Below are positions 1-11,768 of a DNA stretch of 64,000 nt, piece after piece. Each line of letters starts with the position of its first letter. The stretch's first letter is position 1. Below the pieces are notes generated by a model. It saw nothing but the letters and a program-made list of their open reading frames with translations, ran no database searches and was not told the origin of the DNA. The stretch is from Nematopogon swammerdamellus (taxonomy: Eukaryota > Arthropoda > Insecta > Lepidoptera > Adelidae), in assembly GCA_946902875.1 (NCBI GenBank), contig OX336338.1:12205971-12269970 (forward strand). The letters are read 5' to 3'. A program made the translations under genes and the position numbers.

Positions 1-1063
1 CCCATGGCAGTACCGCTGATTTGCAAGTAGTACTGGTCCTCAAACTGAAAAAAAATTGTTGTTTAGTACTGTTTGGCTCAGATGTGTGAGAAATTCTGTT
101 GTAGGTGAGTGTGGTGCTGGTCTTTTGTTCAAGTAAAACTGAACTGCGTCAAGTCCGTTGTCATTTGGTATGTTGGTGTATAGTGATACTACGTCTATTG
201 TTACAAGGAATACTGGTTGATTAGGAAAATTTATTGATTTCAGGACGTCAAGAAAGTGGTAAGTGTCTTCAATGAATGATGGTTGGGGTTTCACTATTGG
301 TTGAAGATGGTAGTCTACAAATGCTGATATTCTTTCCATGGGACAGTCATAAGAAGCTACTATTGGTCTGCCTGGATTGTTTTCTTTGTGGATTTTAGGT
401 AACATGTAAAAGTGCGGTGTACGTGGATGAGGGAGGATTAGTGAGTTTATTGTATTTTAATTCAGTCCTTCGTCTGGTGCGTTGGTGTCTAAGTAATCTT
501 TGATGGTACTGGTTATTTCTTCGCATTTCTGCCTTGTTTAGTTTCATGTAATGTTCTTCGTTATTAAGTGGTCTATATCCTTCATTGGTGTAATTCGTCC
601 GATCTTGTATTACCGTAGTCGAACCTTAATCTGCTGGTAAAATGATAATTGTTTTATCTTTTTTCAATTTGTGTAGTGCTAACTTCTCGTCTCTTGTCAT
701 GTTATCAGCTTGACTTTGTAATGTGGCAGTGTAACTATCGTCTAATAATTTGGTAAGTAAGTTGGTACTAAATATTTCAATGGGATGGTTGGCTGGTAGG
801 GGTGGTGGTTCGTAACGCGATTGTGGTTTAAATTTGTTTAAGCTTTCGTGTATTTCCTCTCGATTTATGTTGATGTTGCCCAGTGGGTGTGTTTTGCAGT
901 AGTGTTTCCATTTTAAGCTTCGGCAGAATCGTATTGTGTCAGATAACAGGTCTCTTTTATTAAGTGCTTTTGTTGGGCAGAACGAAAGTCCTTTGGATAG
1001 AACACATTGTTCCATCTCCGTTAACCTCTTATTAGATAAATTTACATACCACTTTCTTGACAT
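1..1063 (-). pseudogene. Penelope-like element, copy A: N-terminal region and start of RT, broken
   Basis: Minus-strand remains of a Penelope-like retroelement (PLE). Positions 626-1063 encode the N-terminal region, with the family-typical stretch around 'VNLSNKRLT' and 'LSKGLSFCPTKALN'. Positions 40-405 encode the start of the reverse transcriptase ('LPKIHKENNPGRPIVAS', then 'VTIDVVSLYTNIP', which carries the first catalytic Asp). A frameshift between about 405 and 626 separates the two, and the reading stops before the second RT motif near the window start. PLEs make an RT related to telomerase plus a GIY-YIG endonuclease. This copy is dead and cut by the window edge. It joins copy B head-to-head near 1043, so the pair reads divergently. 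Confidence 0.85.
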
Positions 1064-2493
1064 CCTGAAATCAATAAATCTTCCTAATCAACCAGTATTC
1101 CTTGTAACAATAGACGTAGTATCACTATACACCAACATACCAAATGACGACGGACTTGACGCAGTTCAGTTTTACTTGAACAAAAGACCAGCACCACACT
1201 CACCTTCAATAGAATTTCTCACACATCTGAGCCAAACAGTACTAAACAACAATTTTTTTTCAGTTTGAGGACCAGTACTACTTGCAAATCAGCGGTACTG
1301 CCATGGGCACCCGTATGGTACCCTCGTACGCAAACCTGTTTATGTCTAAATTTGTACAAACATTTTTAGAACAATCAACAATCAAGCCGTTCATCTGGCA
1401 CCGTTTTATAGATGACATTTTCATAATGTGGACAGACAATGAACAAAGCTTATCAATTTTTATTTTAAATAAACTCAACAATCAGAGCACTCTAAAATTT
1501 ACTCACACAATATCCCAATCTTCAATCACTTTCCTCGATGTCGAAATTACACTAGTAAATAATAGATTCATAACATCCGTTCACACTAAACCGACAAATA
1601 AATTCCAATACCTTCACTTCGATAGTTGTCACCCACCTCACACCAAAAGATCTATTCCATATTCACTGTCAATACGCGGTAGCAGAATTTGCAATGACTT
1701 TAATACGCTGGGCGCATATAAAGAAAAAATCTATAACGCACTGACGAACAGACATTATCCCACAAGTCTGCTGAACAAACAGATAAACAAACCATACTAC
1801 AACCATAAAAAACCAAAACAGAGCGACCGACTACGATTTATAACAAAATACTTCGACGGAGCATCAAAAATAAGAAACCTAATCAAAGAAAACATAGCAA
1901 TACTCACACACGACGATACAAAAGTCGTCACACACTTACTTGAAAAACCACCACAAATAGTTTACAAACAAAACCCAAACTTTAAAACAATTTTATCTAA
2001 TACTAAACCACACATTCAGACGCCATCCACATCAACTTTATCACCCACAGGAACCACACCATGCAATAGGAAACGTTGCAGGACTTGTAATTCATCCATC
2101 CATTCCACTCATCAACACGTCACCAACAATCACAACCGCAAACACAAATGAAAAAATAAACGCACAGCCTTATACCGACTGCAAAACAAAATGTTGTGTT
2201 TATATATTAGAGTTTAAACACTGTAATTCATTCTATATTCGAGAAACCATCAACCCCATACACATCCGCATGAACAATCACAGATTCACTGCAGACTTAA
2301 CTACAAACTCCCCATTACCCATTCCACGTCATACCAGAACACACCAGGAATCTTTTAATACATGCTTCTCTTTAAGAATCATAAAATCATTTACACCACC
2401 AATAGCCAAAATAGATTTAAAAACCACAGAACTATCATATATTTGGTCATTAGGAGCTTATCATTCACCAGGACTTAATATTTCTCATTAAAA
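1043..2493 (+). pseudogene. Penelope-like element, copy B: RT and GIY-YIG endonuclease, frameshifted
   Basis: Plus-strand PLE copy truncated at its 5' side; it begins inside RT motif 1 ('TYHFLDILKSINLPNQ'). A stop near 1266 interrupts it. From 1282 the RT continues ('QISGTAMGTRMVPSYANLF', then 'FIDDIFIMW', where the DD pair is the catalytic centre), followed by the linker with a CxxC pair ('NRKRCRTCNS'). A frameshift near 2140-2150 moves to the frame that carries a GIY-YIG-like domain: 'CCVYILEF' then 'FYIRET', where the second G of the YIG motif is Arg. It ends at 2491 with 'GAYHSPGLNISH'. Same family as copy A; their overlapping RT segments are nearly the same at protein level. Inactive because of the stop, the frameshift and the altered endonuclease motif. 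Confidence 0.85.
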
Positions 2494-2576
2494 GCAGGTT
2501 TTTTTTGTCGCACACGCAGCTATCACCATCACCTGTCATTCATTATTCAAATAACTGTCATCATATATTATAATTT

Positions 2577-2633
2577 TACTTACTGAAGACGGCGTAGCGC
2601 CGAAATATTTAAGAAGTGTAAACAATGTAAGTA
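2577..2633 (+). ncRNA. Degenerate hammerhead-ribozyme-like fold after the Penelope copy
   Basis: Just 3' of the PLE coding region. TACTTA (2577-2582) pairs with TAAGTA (2628-2633) as stem I. CTGAAGA (2583-2589) matches the hammerhead core CUGANGA. CGGCG/CGCCG (2590-2594, 2598-2602) forms stem II, followed by AAA. PLEs are known to carry hammerhead motifs. Two departures suggest it is inactive: the G of the GAAA box is used in stem II, and the cleavage position is G rather than H. Confidence 0.4.
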
Positions 2634-2779
2634 CAAAACAAATTTATAGAAAGTGTGACATGTGACACGGAGCCGCATAAGGTGATTTTGTTTGAATATA
2701 ATTTTTTAATGATCCTGGCATACTTGACTACATCAAACAAGTGATGACAGACTATTCTGGTGCCATATCATTACTTCCC

Positions 2780-2945
2780 ATTGCTGGTGCCGACTACACT
2801 GAACTGGATGGAAAACACCAACTAATTTCATAGCTGTTTCGACTGACATTTATTCAGTCCAGTGGTAGCAATAAGGACATTGGGGCCTACCCCAATGTCC
2901 CCTAGGATTAGACCCTCACACCTACTAGTTAAGATAAGGGAAGTG
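2780..2945 (-). repeat. Diverged SINE/LINE 3' tail (antisense)
   Basis: Shares the order 'gactacactgaactgg', 'aaaacacc', 'catagc', 'tttcgac', 'ttcagt' with the clearer antisense tails at 5308 and 37310, but diverged. Similarity judged by eye. Confidence 0.5.
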
Positions 2946-3010
2946 GTCTGGGTACAGTTTCACATGTCATCCTAACCCTGGAACAACTCGTGTTCAGGAC
3001 TGTTGCATCT

Positions 3011-3425
3011 GGAAGGACATCACTAAAAACCGGCCAAGTGCGAGTCGAACTCGCGCACTGAGGGTTTCGTATTGCCATGTCATGGCTAGCGCCACTCAGG
3101 CCATCTAGATGGTGTGTTATGAAATGTATCATATTAGTTAAATGTCATGATTAGTTAAACTGCTTCATAATCTATTAGGTAGATGGCTTCATACACTTTT
3201 TCGCTTCTTCTATGGGAATCCCCGTGAATTTTTTACTTTTTCTTGTTTTTATTATTTGTTGTTATATCTGCCATAATAACACATATTCTGTGAAAATTTC
3301 AACAGGCTACCTATTACGGTTCAAGAGATACAGCCCTCAGACAGACAGACGGACGGACAGACAGACAGACAGACGGCGTAGGTTTAGTAATAAGGTCCCG
3401 TATTGGATACGGAACCCTAAAAAGG
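3011..3425 (-). repeat. Lepidopteran dispersed repeat with tRNA-like tail, full-length antisense copy
   Basis: Antisense copy running from a 5' end (plus 3425; reverse complement of 'acggaaccctaaaaag') through a (CAGA)n-rich segment at 3338-3376 to a tRNA-like 3' end at 3011-3060 that contains 'gcgagtcgaactcgc', a B-box-like T arm. The same order of blocks occurs on the plus strand at 51755-52217. No coding capacity seen. Confidence 0.7.
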
Positions 3426-3439
3426 ATTAACATGTTGCA

Positions 3440-3905
3440 TACTTTGATTATGATTAATTATTTAAAGTGTGTGAGTTAGGACCCCTGAGATCTCTTATCA
3501 CTGCGACCTAAGAAGATCTTTGTGAACTCTCAAAATAGCTCACCCACAAATCAGATTTCTGCTATGAGCCGAGTTATATCCTTAGGGTTGAGTGCCTGTA
3601 TTTGACATGGGTTAAAAATGTATTCCCCCAAGAATACGGCTTCTACTGTGAATGAGCGGTTCACATTCACAAAGGATGTGTATGGGCAGGCATTTCATCC
3701 TATTTTATACCCTAAGGCCCATTCGGTGTAGGTGTTTGTTTAGTTTGTGGTGTCCTGTTAAGGTCCTTATTAGGACTCTTATGTCGTTCCGGTTTAGGTG
3801 CTTCTGCCCGGGTAGTTGGAACCAGTGCTGCTTGCTTTGGTTGTGTGCCCAGGAGAGTATTGTTTGCATGTATGCGCTTTTTGGCAGTGTTGCGTAGGTA
3901 CTTAC
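3440..3905 (-). pseudogene. LINE C-terminal fragment (R1/I/Jockey-type, Cys-His region)
   Basis: Minus-strand translation of about 3620-3860 gives the pattern seen downstream of RNase H in many insect LINEs: 'LTGHHKLNKHLHRMGL' followed by a degraded Cys-His segment ending 'HILCECEPL'. A stop codon lies in the middle and the flanks are not readable. Truncated fossil with no RT domain. Confidence 0.6.
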
Positions 3906-4024
3906 TTTATATATATTATTAGGTACCTATTCTTATTTCTTTGCCCACATTTGCAATTTCATTTTTGGTAAAAATTCAGCGATGTTTAATAATATATTAT
4001 ACAGTTAGTATAACTTATACTAAC

Positions 4025-7000
4025 CAGCATCATGGAGTCGGGATGTAGCACCACACCGTACAGGCGCACAACGCTCGCGTGTTCAATACTGTGCATGACG
4101 GCCGCTTCTTTAAGGAATTCAGTCGGGTTCGACTGTACTCTCTCGTTGCCTAAGCACTTGATGGCCACTTGAATCTGTAAAAAAAATATAAACAATTAAC
4201 CACAATATTATAAATATAAACATAATAAAGACATTACATTACACATTACACAATACGTAAACATAATAAAGAAAAACTTAATAAATACAAAATAAAGATA
4301 AACCAATGATAATTTGTAACTGTAAAAATTTATATAATAAATAAATTTAATTGAAATTAACCCTTATACACAAATGAGAAGATGCTTAAATCAATATTAG
4401 AGTAAAAATGGATGCTCACTGTGCAAGCCTAATACCACCTACATAACCTATTGATCTATCTCGGCAAACCTAGAGGCACAAGACGATTACTCCTTTTCGC
4501 AAAGCACCGCGGCGCTGCATCTAGAGGTTAATTCCGTTATGCCATGACGCGGTGCTAGAACAATTTGCCACCTGCATTTAAGGAAATTCAGTCCGTTAAA
4601 CTGAATTAAGAAAAAACACATCCCTACGACCTTGAGAATTCTAGTCACAAGTAAGAAAATAAACACTGTCAAACCGATGTATTCGTTTATCAATTCTACA
4701 CCTAAAAACTTACTTACCTGTCACAAAGTGTCAAGTGTCCTCACACGCACACACACCTACTGCCTTCCCTTACACCGCACACAAACACACCCTCATTGTA
4801 ATTGTAAATGTATTGGATACTTTGCTGAAATGAGAGTAACTCTGAACTATCTGAATAGCCAGTAGGTTGTATGTAATATTGTCCATACCTATCATACAGC
4901 CCATGAGCCAGTCTAAGTGACAGGGGCTAACATCACTTACTCTAAGAAGATCTTAATGGACTAATTTTGTTGGTAAAAACTGTATATACATATATAGAAA
5001 AACAAATCTGTATTCAAATGTTTATTTTAAATGTATAAATTTATTTTTAACCTTATCTTTTCTTTTTCCGGGATAATGAAAATTTTCAATGCTCATACAT
5101 TCAGCAGCGAGTCTGAAGAGAGATCGAATGCGACACAGCGGCCAATGTTCTGGGTACGGTGACTGAGAGGGCAGTAGATGGATGAGATATTTATTTGGTT
5201 CATTCATCTCATTATCCTTTTTCACCCTCACTTTCTCACCTCTCTCCCTCCTTCCCTTTTCATTTATTTACTTATATTTGGTTTAGTTTGTTTTTTTTTT
5301 TTTTTATTGAAACTGACACGGTTGGCTACGTCACCTACAACATCCGTGATGTCAGCCCATAACACCGGGTGAACCCGGTGCCACGTCAGTGCCTCCCTTC
5401 GGTTGTGCCGGCTACACTGAACTGGACGGAAAACACAAACTATTTACATAGCCACATCGAACGACCTTTCATTCAGTGCGGTGGTATCAAGCCGGGCGGG
5501 ATAAACCCTACCACCTAGTAAATATAAGAAGGGAGTCATATCCCTTAGTCGCCTTTTACGACATGCACGGGGAGAGATGCAGTGGGGCTATTCTTTTAAA
5601 GTACCAGCCCCACACGGTACAAAGTTTTACTTATTTCACCTTTTAGTTTTAATTATAATGGAAATACTACTTGCGGTTTGTGTTTAAGTTTAGATTTTAC
5701 ATTAGTAGGTGCCGAAAACAGGCATTGCGAGTGAGAATGAGGCGTCAGAGGTGTGTTAGGACCGAGGCATGAGGAGTTCCTGTGTTTCTGCCTACCCCTG
5801 AGACAGATGTCATGTTACGTGCGCTTCTGTTTAACCTTTAATATAATAAAATATATATCAATCTTACTCTTTGATTGTCGTTAGTCCATGTTCCTTGTTG
5901 AACTACTCCAAATTCTCCTGTACCCAGTTCTTTGTTTATAGTTATATCTTCCATGGGTATTATGTGTTTTGTAGCAGTCTTCATTGAGTTCTCACAATAA
6001 GGCGGCAGCTCGGGAGTCCCAGCAGCATATTCACAGGACTGTAGCAATAATTTTTTTTTTAAGTAATATACAAGCAATGATAGATGTACAGTTCCCAGCA
6101 GCAAATAATGCATGTCGAGCTTTAGAAAGAGACCATTCGGTTGTGGAGTGTCGTCCCTATTGCACGAACTCGCACGTCTCTGTGCGACAGGGACGACGCT
6201 CTACAACCCGATTATCTCTTTCTAAAGTTCGACACTCATTATTTGCTGCCCGGAACCGTAGATATCTAGATACACATACTTACACAGCTGTTGTTTTGTT
6301 ATGAAACCAGTATGGGTGACTGTACCGGGGGACCAAGGTGCTCGACACAGTCAAGCTACTCAGTGAGGTATCATACCAAGAGGTTTACGAACAATTGCAG
6401 GGCCGTCCTAATCTACTAAAAAATTAGAAAATCTTTTAGATATAGAATTCACTCACCTCTTCATTTTTCTTCCTCGACGAGAGGAGACTTTTTATTTTTG
6501 AAAAGTAATGCTTTTCAAAGTATTTTGAATATATTTTCTTGTAGCGTCTTTGTTCAGGCTTAGAAAGGCCCAACTCTTTTAGGTCTACACTATTGACATA
6601 CTTCAGTTGAGTTGTTTTAGTTATTTTCAAGAAGTCTCTGTAAGAAAGAAATAATATCCTATCTTTAGATTACAAATCATGATGAGAGATGCAAAGGTTC
6701 GATGGATGCAATGTAATTATTCCAGATCTAAATAAATGTAGTTACTGTCTTTTCTAGCACATTTAATTGGGTGACCTCCCATAGGGTTAGTCTGGAACTC
6801 TGATATAATTAAGCTTGCCATACGTTCGGAATTGCGTCCGATTTGTCTGGCATTTTTTCAAGATGTAAAGTTTTATATACGCTACAGATGTATCTAGGTA
6901 CCTATCTTTTTAAGTAAAGTGTGAACAAATTCATTAATTAATAATTTCACTCAATATCCTAACTTTTTATTTCTGGAAAACCTGGATAGCGGCGGCCTAC

Positions 7001-10000
7001 AACGTCAATTTAATTCACAAGCTTTTGCCCTCGGCTCTGCTCGGAGTATTTTCGCTACTGTGCAACCCGCTGATTAGACAGGGTGGTAGTTAGATACTAT
7101 ACATAAATATTTGTTGTATATAATGTCGATAAGCAAGTAAAACTGAGCGTCAGGCGTGCGCCATGTTGCGTTTCCCACATTGACTTAAAAAAAACTTATA
7201 GACAGATAATCAGCGATTCCCTGTGTAGCCACCTTACATATGCCCATTGATAGGACATATGTATGCCCTATCATTATCAGTCTATGGGCAGCTGTCATCG
7301 ATGTAATTCGGGTTGGGCGTATGCTGTATATAGTGAAAAATGTAGGGAAAATATGCTGAAACCACTCTGATAGGGACAAAAAGTTCCTAGGAATTACCTA
7401 TCACAACTTTAGTATACTTTTACGAATCCAATAGCAATGCATTTAGTGATATATCAATTAAAAATATTTATTCTGGTATGAAACCACTGGCGGACGGTCC
7501 TAAAGTGCGCCCGTGCGCCGCACTACCATACCACTTCACTTCACTCAAAATAAATAATATCTTACAATACAACATACCTACATTAAAACCATAAAGATCG
7601 TACTTCAAATAAATACGAATGTGAATTTGACCTTATTTTATAAATCACAAGGCACGTTTTTGCGAGTAAGCCCGGGCCCCGTGCGGAATCGAAAAACGCA
7701 CGCGGGTCTCCCATCTGAATGTATGGGGATCGGCAAAACACCGCTGGCGCGTGAGACAAAAGATACTTCATAGAAACAGTATGGGCCGAAATGGAGTTCT
7801 GCGTGCAGCGCACGAGCGCCAAACAAGGACGCTATATCATGAATAGCCGCGCGTGCGACACGTCGCGAGCGATTCCTTTTGCACGAGTCCGTCTACCTAG
7901 AGTCAGCGCGCGGTCATGTGATGTCACATACCCGTTAGCGCGCGAATATTTAAAATGGGATATGGTTAGGTTTTGTGCTTTCTGTCACGTGATACTGTGA
8001 ATTAAGTGGTGCCGATATTTGCCTAAGAGTTGGTTAAAGGTAAGGCTTTACAATCAGTAGGTTCAATTCCTACTTTTCAAATGTTTTTTTTTGTACATTT
8101 TTGAAGTATTTTTGGGACATTGCTATTGTTTTCTTTTTGAAAGCTGCAGCAGTGTTGTGGTCTATGGGTGTGTTCATAAAGGTACTATAAATGAGTTAAA
8201 AAACTGGTTTGGATTTATTTTCTTGTTTTTTGCAACTCATTGAGTGTCTTGAGAATATTCATACTAGATACGTACATAATACAAGGCAGGCGTTTAAAAA
8301 ATTCGGAAGTCGCGATCTTAAAATAACATTGGGAATATGTTGGGAAATTTGGTATTTAAGGAGGTAGGTACTTAGCGCACCACCGGTCACTGAAGTCACC
8401 AGCCGCCACTGTATGAAACAATATGGCGTTTCTTCTTCGTACAAAGTGCCAGGGGCGAATCTAGTGATATTTTGTTGAAATTGTTAGGTACATTTTTTTT
8501 TATGGAAAGCTCGACATGTGCCATCGTTACACCTACAAGTAGGTGTCTAACGATGCCCATGGACATCATGTTATTCACGGGGATTGCAAATGCCATGTCG
8601 GCCTGTCGAGGAGCATTTTCACACCCCTTTTGAAAAACCCCAGGCTGTACTTGAGAGGAAATAGATGGGTAGGGAGGGACTAGGGAGTGTATTCCACATT
8701 TTCTCGTTTCTGTAGATAAAATACCTACAGGACCGGTTGTTTCGATGGTTGATCCGTGGTAGGTCGATTGTACAGGGGTGCATCCCCAGCCCAGTACTCG
8801 CAGTGCGGAAAACAAATAGGGACGGCGGAAACGCGCCAAACAGCTCCTCCAAACACTCCCCGTGAAATAGACGATAGATCACACTTAGGGAGCCGACGTC
8901 CCTACTCAGTTGCAGCGGTTCTAAGTCGCGGGACACCGCAGGGTCATTCATCAGTCGCACGGCACGACGCTGGATTTGAAGTCTAGCGGCGCAAGCTGGT
9001 ATTTAGCTGAGCTACATATGCGAGCATTATTCCAAGCAAGTATTCCACGAAGAGTGCTCGGATGAGCTGTTCAACGCGATCCCGCCGTTTCCCTTTCGCC
9101 CCCGCACAACGCACACTGGACAGGGATTGCATCCCTACATGCTGGACTTACCGCGGATGCATACCAACCGGTTCTGCAAATCTTTCCTCCACAGAACTAG
9201 TGAACTCTGGAACGCTCTCCCTGCCCACATATTTCCCCCGGTCATATTTCCTTCAAGAGAGTTCCAGTTCAGTGTAGCCGGCACGACCGAGGGGAGGCAC
9301 TGACGTGGCGCCAAGTTCACCCGGTGTTATGGGCTGACATCATGGATGTTGTAGGTGATGTAAGCGAACCGTGTCAGTTTGATTTTTTAAGGTTGAACCG
9401 CCTCAGCATTTCTTGGCTTCTGCCTGCGTAGGATTCGAGTGACAAGGATGTCTCTGTGAAGGCATCTAACTGTAGTTACAATTTGGATGACATATAGTTC
9501 TCAATCGTTTGTAAGATCGATCGTTTCTTTTCGTTGATTAGAACAAATTTGTAAAATTGTATCGTGTGCTTTCTAAATTGCATTTTCAATGCCTTTGATA
9601 TTTGCGCATAGTGTGAGATCTGTAGATTTTTTTGCTGGCGTCTGGCAGCCTGCATTTTATAATATGTACGAAAGGGACAGGGATAGTAAAGAAGATGTGC
9701 AGTGGCATAGAATAATAAAAATGGCCGGTGTCACATTCCAAAACAAATGACATTCGAAACTGGAATCACTTCATGTCATCCACGTACCAAACTCTTGTAT
9801 TATTCTATCTTCTCATACTTGGAGAAAATATCGTGATACTACTACACAGAGTGGTCACTCGCTAGTCCCGACCTCGATTGACACCCTCCTCTACTACCAA
9901 TGGGCCCGGATATGTTCGGTGAAGCCATCGCAAGCTCAGTTCGACAGCTTCTACCTACTTAGGTATTATACCATCCCGAGATATACCTACCTGATTCGAT

Positions 10001-11045
10001 CAGTGAAATTGGTTCAGCCGGTTTCGAGTTTACCCGTTACAGACAGACAGACGTTGCACTGTATATAAAGGAAAGATTTCGAAAAAAAAAAATTTAACTA
10101 AGTGCTTCTTCTTTCTTGATTTATATCAGTAGAACTAACTCTACGGTTCAATGCGGCCCTGCCCACTCAATTTGAAATTCACACTGACGTGTTGTGTCAT
10201 ACATATGTCGCATGACATGACACCAATTGACAGCGCAGGGAGAAGCGCAGAGCTAGAAGCAGTCAAGCTCGCGCTCTTTCTAACACACGTTATTATTATA
10301 TTTACGTCACTGTCACTCTAGTTAGTGAGAACGGTATAGGAAGGCGGTGTTACCTGATACAAAAATATGATCTGCAGGAGGAGGAATATATCGAATATTT
10401 TAATTGTAGATATTCGAATTCTGTAATATTTTGTGGATTAATGAAACTTATTTTAACAAAATTTATTTTAAACAATTTATTAATGTGGTATTACTAATTT
10501 ATATCTCCAAAAGCGCACTAATTAAACTCTAAAAGTAGGAGTGGGAAAATACTCTGCCTTTATAACAGCAATACCGCAGCTAGCAGGGGAAAAGATGTGG
10601 AACTGTCTTTTGTATGAAGGGATGCTCTGAGGCGTATTCTATATGCTTTAGGTTATTTCTATGGTTTCCCATAAAAAAAACAAAACTATTAAAATATGCC
10701 TAGGCATGATGTTTTTGAGGTTTGGTGTGGCGTCCGGCATTGGGCCTGAAAAATTATGCCAAGCCTAGAGGTAGTAGATAGATAAGACTTGATAAATTCG
10801 AATGAAGCTCTATTGTAAACGGACGGCGTAACTAACGCTACTTCGCCAAGTTGACATTAGACTAAAAATGCTTACCGAAAAAGCTCAAAGTATTGTTGCA
10901 ATTCCGCTTCCTCTAGAAAGTCTTTGAGGCGGATAAGGCCACCTGATTGCACTTCTGTAAATGAGGAAGGTGTATTAGCTAAAAATAATCTAACAAATTT
11001 AACATATTTTTGTAATAATTCATAGCAAACCATTTACTCACCCAT
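4025..11045 (-). CDS. Ack: ACK/TNK2-family non-receptor tyrosine kinase, 5' exons (partial gene)
   Basis: Five coding exons on the minus strand: 11045-11042 (ATG plus one base, donor GTGAGT), 10954-10876, 6637-6457, 6038-5868 and 4174-4025, with phases 1, 2, 0, 0, 0 that join without conflict. Residues 2 to about 88 form the SAM-like N-terminus of ACK kinases (around 'EEAELQQYFELFRDFLKITK' and 'ELGLSKPEQRR'). The kinase domain starts at about 120: glycine loop GTGEFG at 127-132, VAIK lysine at 151, alpha-C Glu at 168 in 'EFLKEAAVM', then 'RLYGVVL', which is very ACK-like. ACK kinases act downstream of Cdc42 and in endocytosis. The remaining kinase lobe, SH3 and CRIB regions must lie left of the window. 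The start is inferred because the ATG directly precedes the domain; the 5'UTR was not mapped. The introns carry hairpin elements and SINEs. Confidence 0.85.
4196..5300. other. Ack intron, AT-rich, no feature recognised
   Basis: Low-complexity AT-rich intron with short CA-rich tracts around 4742-4795. No exon with consistent splice phase or recognisable repeat was found on either strand. Confidence 0.5.
5306..5625 (-). repeat. SINE-like element, antisense, LINE-type 3' tail
   Basis: Starts with poly-T (5291-5306), then 'aaactgacacggttggctac', the shared 3' tail (see 9240-9390), and ends at the opposite end with a block containing 'tcgccttttacgacatgcac'. One of at least seven tail copies in the window. 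Intronic in Ack. Confidence 0.75.
6098..6253. mobile_element. Hairpin (MITE-like) element
   Basis: Imperfect inverted repeat: left arm from 'cagcaaataatg' (about 6098) through 'ctttagaaagaga'; right arm 'tctctttctaaag' through 'cattatttgctg' (ends about 6253). The loop is near 6170-6180. No ORF. It lies between ACK exons 3 and 4. Confidence 0.7.
6640..8010. other. Ack intron 2, left part; no gene recognised
   Basis: Mostly AT-rich. A GC-richer patch at 7670-7940 has short ORFs on both strands, but none has a recognisable domain or splice context. Confidence 0.4.
8012..8080 (+). repeat. tRNA-like sequence (SINE head or pseudo-tRNA)
   Basis: Contains a perfect five-pair T arm (GTAGG-TTCAATT-CCTAC) and an upstream A-box-like segment 'cctaagagttgg', followed by a T-run. 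The anticodon arm does not fold properly, so this is not called a functional tRNA. Confidence 0.35.
8505..8990 (-). pseudogene. LINE (Jockey/CR1-group) C-terminal fragment with 3'UTR
   Basis: Minus-strand translation gives the C-terminal RT thumb and tail ('[13 protein letters not shown]', 'LSVIYRLFHGEC', 'GMHPCTIDLPR', 'MWNTLPSPSLP', 'WGFSKGV'), matching the copy at 40850-41080. The 3'UTR (8505-8620) ends in a T-run on plus (a poly-A tail) and matches the fragment nested in the mariner at 59672-59816. 5'-truncated and frameshifted. Confidence 0.75.
9000..9395 (+). pseudogene. LINE C-terminal fragment whose 3'UTR equals the SINE tail
   Basis: Encodes '[15 protein letters not shown]' and 'ELWNALPAHIFPP', the same LINE family as 8505-8990, then a 3'UTR from about 9265 containing 'tgtagccggcacgaccga' and 'gttatgggctgacatcatgg', and ending 'ccgtgtcagtttgattttt'. 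This 3'UTR is the module found at the 3' end of the SINE copies in this window. Head-to-head with the fragment to its left. Confidence 0.7.
9396..10860. other. Ack intron; one short dispersed-repeat tail
   Basis: No coding features seen. About 9995-10080 reads 'attggttcagccggtttcga' with 'acagacagacag', a tail that recurs in many insect repeats. The rest looks unique. Confidence 0.4.
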
Positions 11046-11392
11046 TGCAGTATCGTGAAACCTCAGTATTTCATAGTTATGCCTAAATGTTACATTTGTT
11101 ATGGCTTTGCGAGCGAAATTTGGGTTTTTTCGGAAATGTATTTTTTGTTACGTACGATGCAAAAAAAGATGCCGAGATGAACGACAGAAAGAAACCCAAC
11201 AGCCATAGAATAAATTAGAGTAGTATTTTAACAAACAACATCAATCAAACAGCCATCAACCTTTATATTGGTAATCTGTGCATCAGCCCATCACACACAC
11301 CACACCACACGCATACAAACAAACGAACAAATCAAAGAGAATATAAATAAACTATTTCCAAATGTCAGTCCACACCATAGATATTTTGACGT

Positions 11393-11640
11393 GATGACGT
11401 CACGTCTTATAAATTGATGAGCACCGGCTGCTTACAGCGTACGACACCTGAAAGACATTGTCGTGCCTGCTGTTCCTGCGATCCTACTCCTTCGCCCGGA
11501 GCGAACCAATAGAAGCCGATATTCGTTTGGTCGGTTAAGTAACTTGTTAGCTCAGTGGTAAGCATGTAGGGTTTGCATTTTTTGGACCATGGGTTCGAAT
11601 TCCACCAAATCTTTTTGGTTTTTTTTTTGCTTTTTTTTCT
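11393..11640 (+). repeat. tRNA-like SINE copy, disrupted
   Basis: 11530-11605 reads like a tRNA-derived head: A-box-like TTAGCTCAGTGG, B-box-like GGTTCGAATTCC, then a T-run. The body sequence 'gacgtgatgacgtcacgtct' (11390-11412) lies upstream here. In the antisense copy at 21290-21400 it follows the head, so this locus is rearranged. Confidence 0.6.
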
Positions 11641-11768
11641 TTTTTAAGCAATGTTACGGTGTTTAAATTGTTTTAGGGTGTTTAGTATTTTTTTATAACC
11701 ACCTAAGAATTATTTTCGGAAATACAAACTTGTAACAAAAACGACATGCACCGCCTCAAAATTAGGTT

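Noticed and set aside
7583..8000. Overlapping ORFs of 60-80 codons in a GC-richer patch
   Set aside because: No domain, no splice logic, and open frames on both strands.
11046..11085. Coding upstream of the ACK ATG ('NYEILRFHDTA')
   Set aside because: The frame is open for a short distance, but ACK proteins begin just before the SAM-like domain, so this is more likely 5'UTR. Not fully excluded.
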